Of a DNA stretch of 6,886 bases, positions 6,652 to 6,886 are shown one piece after another. Position 1 is the first letter of the stretch. The number at the start of each line of letters is the position of its first letter. Source of the stretch: CAYQOX01 sp964419335 (lineage in GTDB: Bacteria > Hinthialibacterota > Hinthialibacteria > Hinthialibacterales > Hinthialibacteraceae); contig CAYQOX010000093.1 of assembly GCA_964419335.1 (NCBI GenBank), positions 1-6,886 on the forward strand, written 5' to 3'. The notes beneath the pieces were generated by a model that saw only the letters and a program-made list of their open reading frames with translations, searched no databases and was not told where the DNA came from. The position numbers and the translations under genes are program-made.

Positions 6652-6683
6652 ATGAGAGAATTCAAGACCTCAGGAAGGGGGCG

Positions 6684-6886
6684 GTTTCCACTGACGAAAG
6701 TCAGTGGCCCCATTGAAGCTGCATAATTGCCGATGTATGGCACTCCCTGTGGATGTCGTTTCCACTGACGAAAGTCAGTGGCCCCATTGAAGCGCCAATA
6801 GTGACTAAGTTCTTTTCTGAAAGTACACAGTTTCCACTGACGAAAGTCAGTGGCCCCATTGAAGCTGGAAGATTTGTTAAATGCCT
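6684..6886 (+). CRISPR. CRISPR array, leader end (3 repeats seen, truncated by the window)
   Basis: Three identical 36-nt repeats lie at 6684-6719, 6758-6793 and 6830-6865. Spacers are 38 nt (6720-6757) and 36 nt (6794-6829), and a third spacer is cut by the window edge (6866-6886). The repeat starts with GTTT and ends with ATTGAAGC, close to the ATTGAAAC-type 8-nt 5' handle of many crRNAs. Its centre holds a perfect 8-bp stem CCACTGAC/GTCAGTGG closed by GAAA, a GNRA-type loop. Bases on both sides of the repeats vary, so 36 nt is the true unit. No repeat carries a mismatch, as expected near the leader end. The + direction is supported by the leader, the cas order and the -10 box. Length and hairpin fit a Cas6-type processed class 1 array. 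Confidence 0.97.

Larger units (their letters stand above)
6489..6683 (+). promoter_or_regulatory. CRISPR leader region
   Basis: This 195-bp stretch between cas2 and the first repeat has no family-level gene. It contains a T-rich start (6496-6510), a compact branched inverted-repeat structure (6514-6558), an alternative hairpin TCCTT/AAGGA (6557-6561 with 6569-6573), and an array-proximal TATAAT. Its position next to cas2 and before the first repeat is that expected of the leader where new spacers are inserted and pre-crRNA transcription begins. A 46-codon frame from 6586 crosses it into the array and is judged unlikely to be a gene. Confidence 0.7.

Noticed and set aside
6489..6683. tracrRNA-like anti-repeat in the leader
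   Set aside because: No run of more than a few bases complementary to the repeat was seen here, so a type V-B tracrRNA is not supported in this window.

Overview
The window is bacterial DNA of moderate to low GC. It carries six convincing protein genes, all on the + strand, followed by the start of a CRISPR array. The Tat-exported xylose-isomerase-like TIM-barrel protein, the divergent GrpE-like protein and the scattered single genes with sizeable spacers would fit a planctomycete or a related PVC-type bacterium. That placement is inference from gene style only; no rRNA or other firm marker is present.

Left part (1-4271), apparently chromosomal backbone: trmB (tRNA guanine-N7 methyltransferase, 207-875), a polytopic membrane glycosyltransferase of the GT-C/ArnT-PMT type (984-2357), a GrpE-like protein whose C-terminus matches the GrpE beta-domain (2509-3195), and a Tat-signal sugar isomerase/epimerase-like TIM barrel (3294-4271). 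They are separated by gaps of about 100-150 bp, and at least the last has a good promoter of its own, so they do not look like one functional operon.

Right part (4308-6886), a CRISPR adaptation module: a putative promoter, a cas4-cas1 fusion (best start 4474), a translationally coupled cas2 (best start 6198), a leader of about 195 bp, and an array of at least three identical 36-nt repeats with 38- and 36-nt spacers that runs off the window. Both halves of the fusion keep their catalytic and cysteine ligands, so capture, trimming and integration of new spacers should be possible. No interference gene (cas3, cas8, csb, cas12) lies upstream, because the neighbour there is the unrelated TIM-barrel gene. 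The effector must therefore be beyond the array, elsewhere in the genome, or absent. Cas4-Cas1 fusions are known chiefly from type I-G (formerly I-U) and type V-B. The strongly hairpinned 36-nt repeat favours the former, but this window cannot decide.

Points worth a second look are the effector-less flank, a compact three-way-junction fold in the leader, a GGGTTATAAT element shared by the cas promoter and the array promoter, a 46-codon reading frame running from the leader into the first repeat, the divergent GrpE-like protein, and an Asp in place of a usual metal-ligand His in the TIM-barrel protein.
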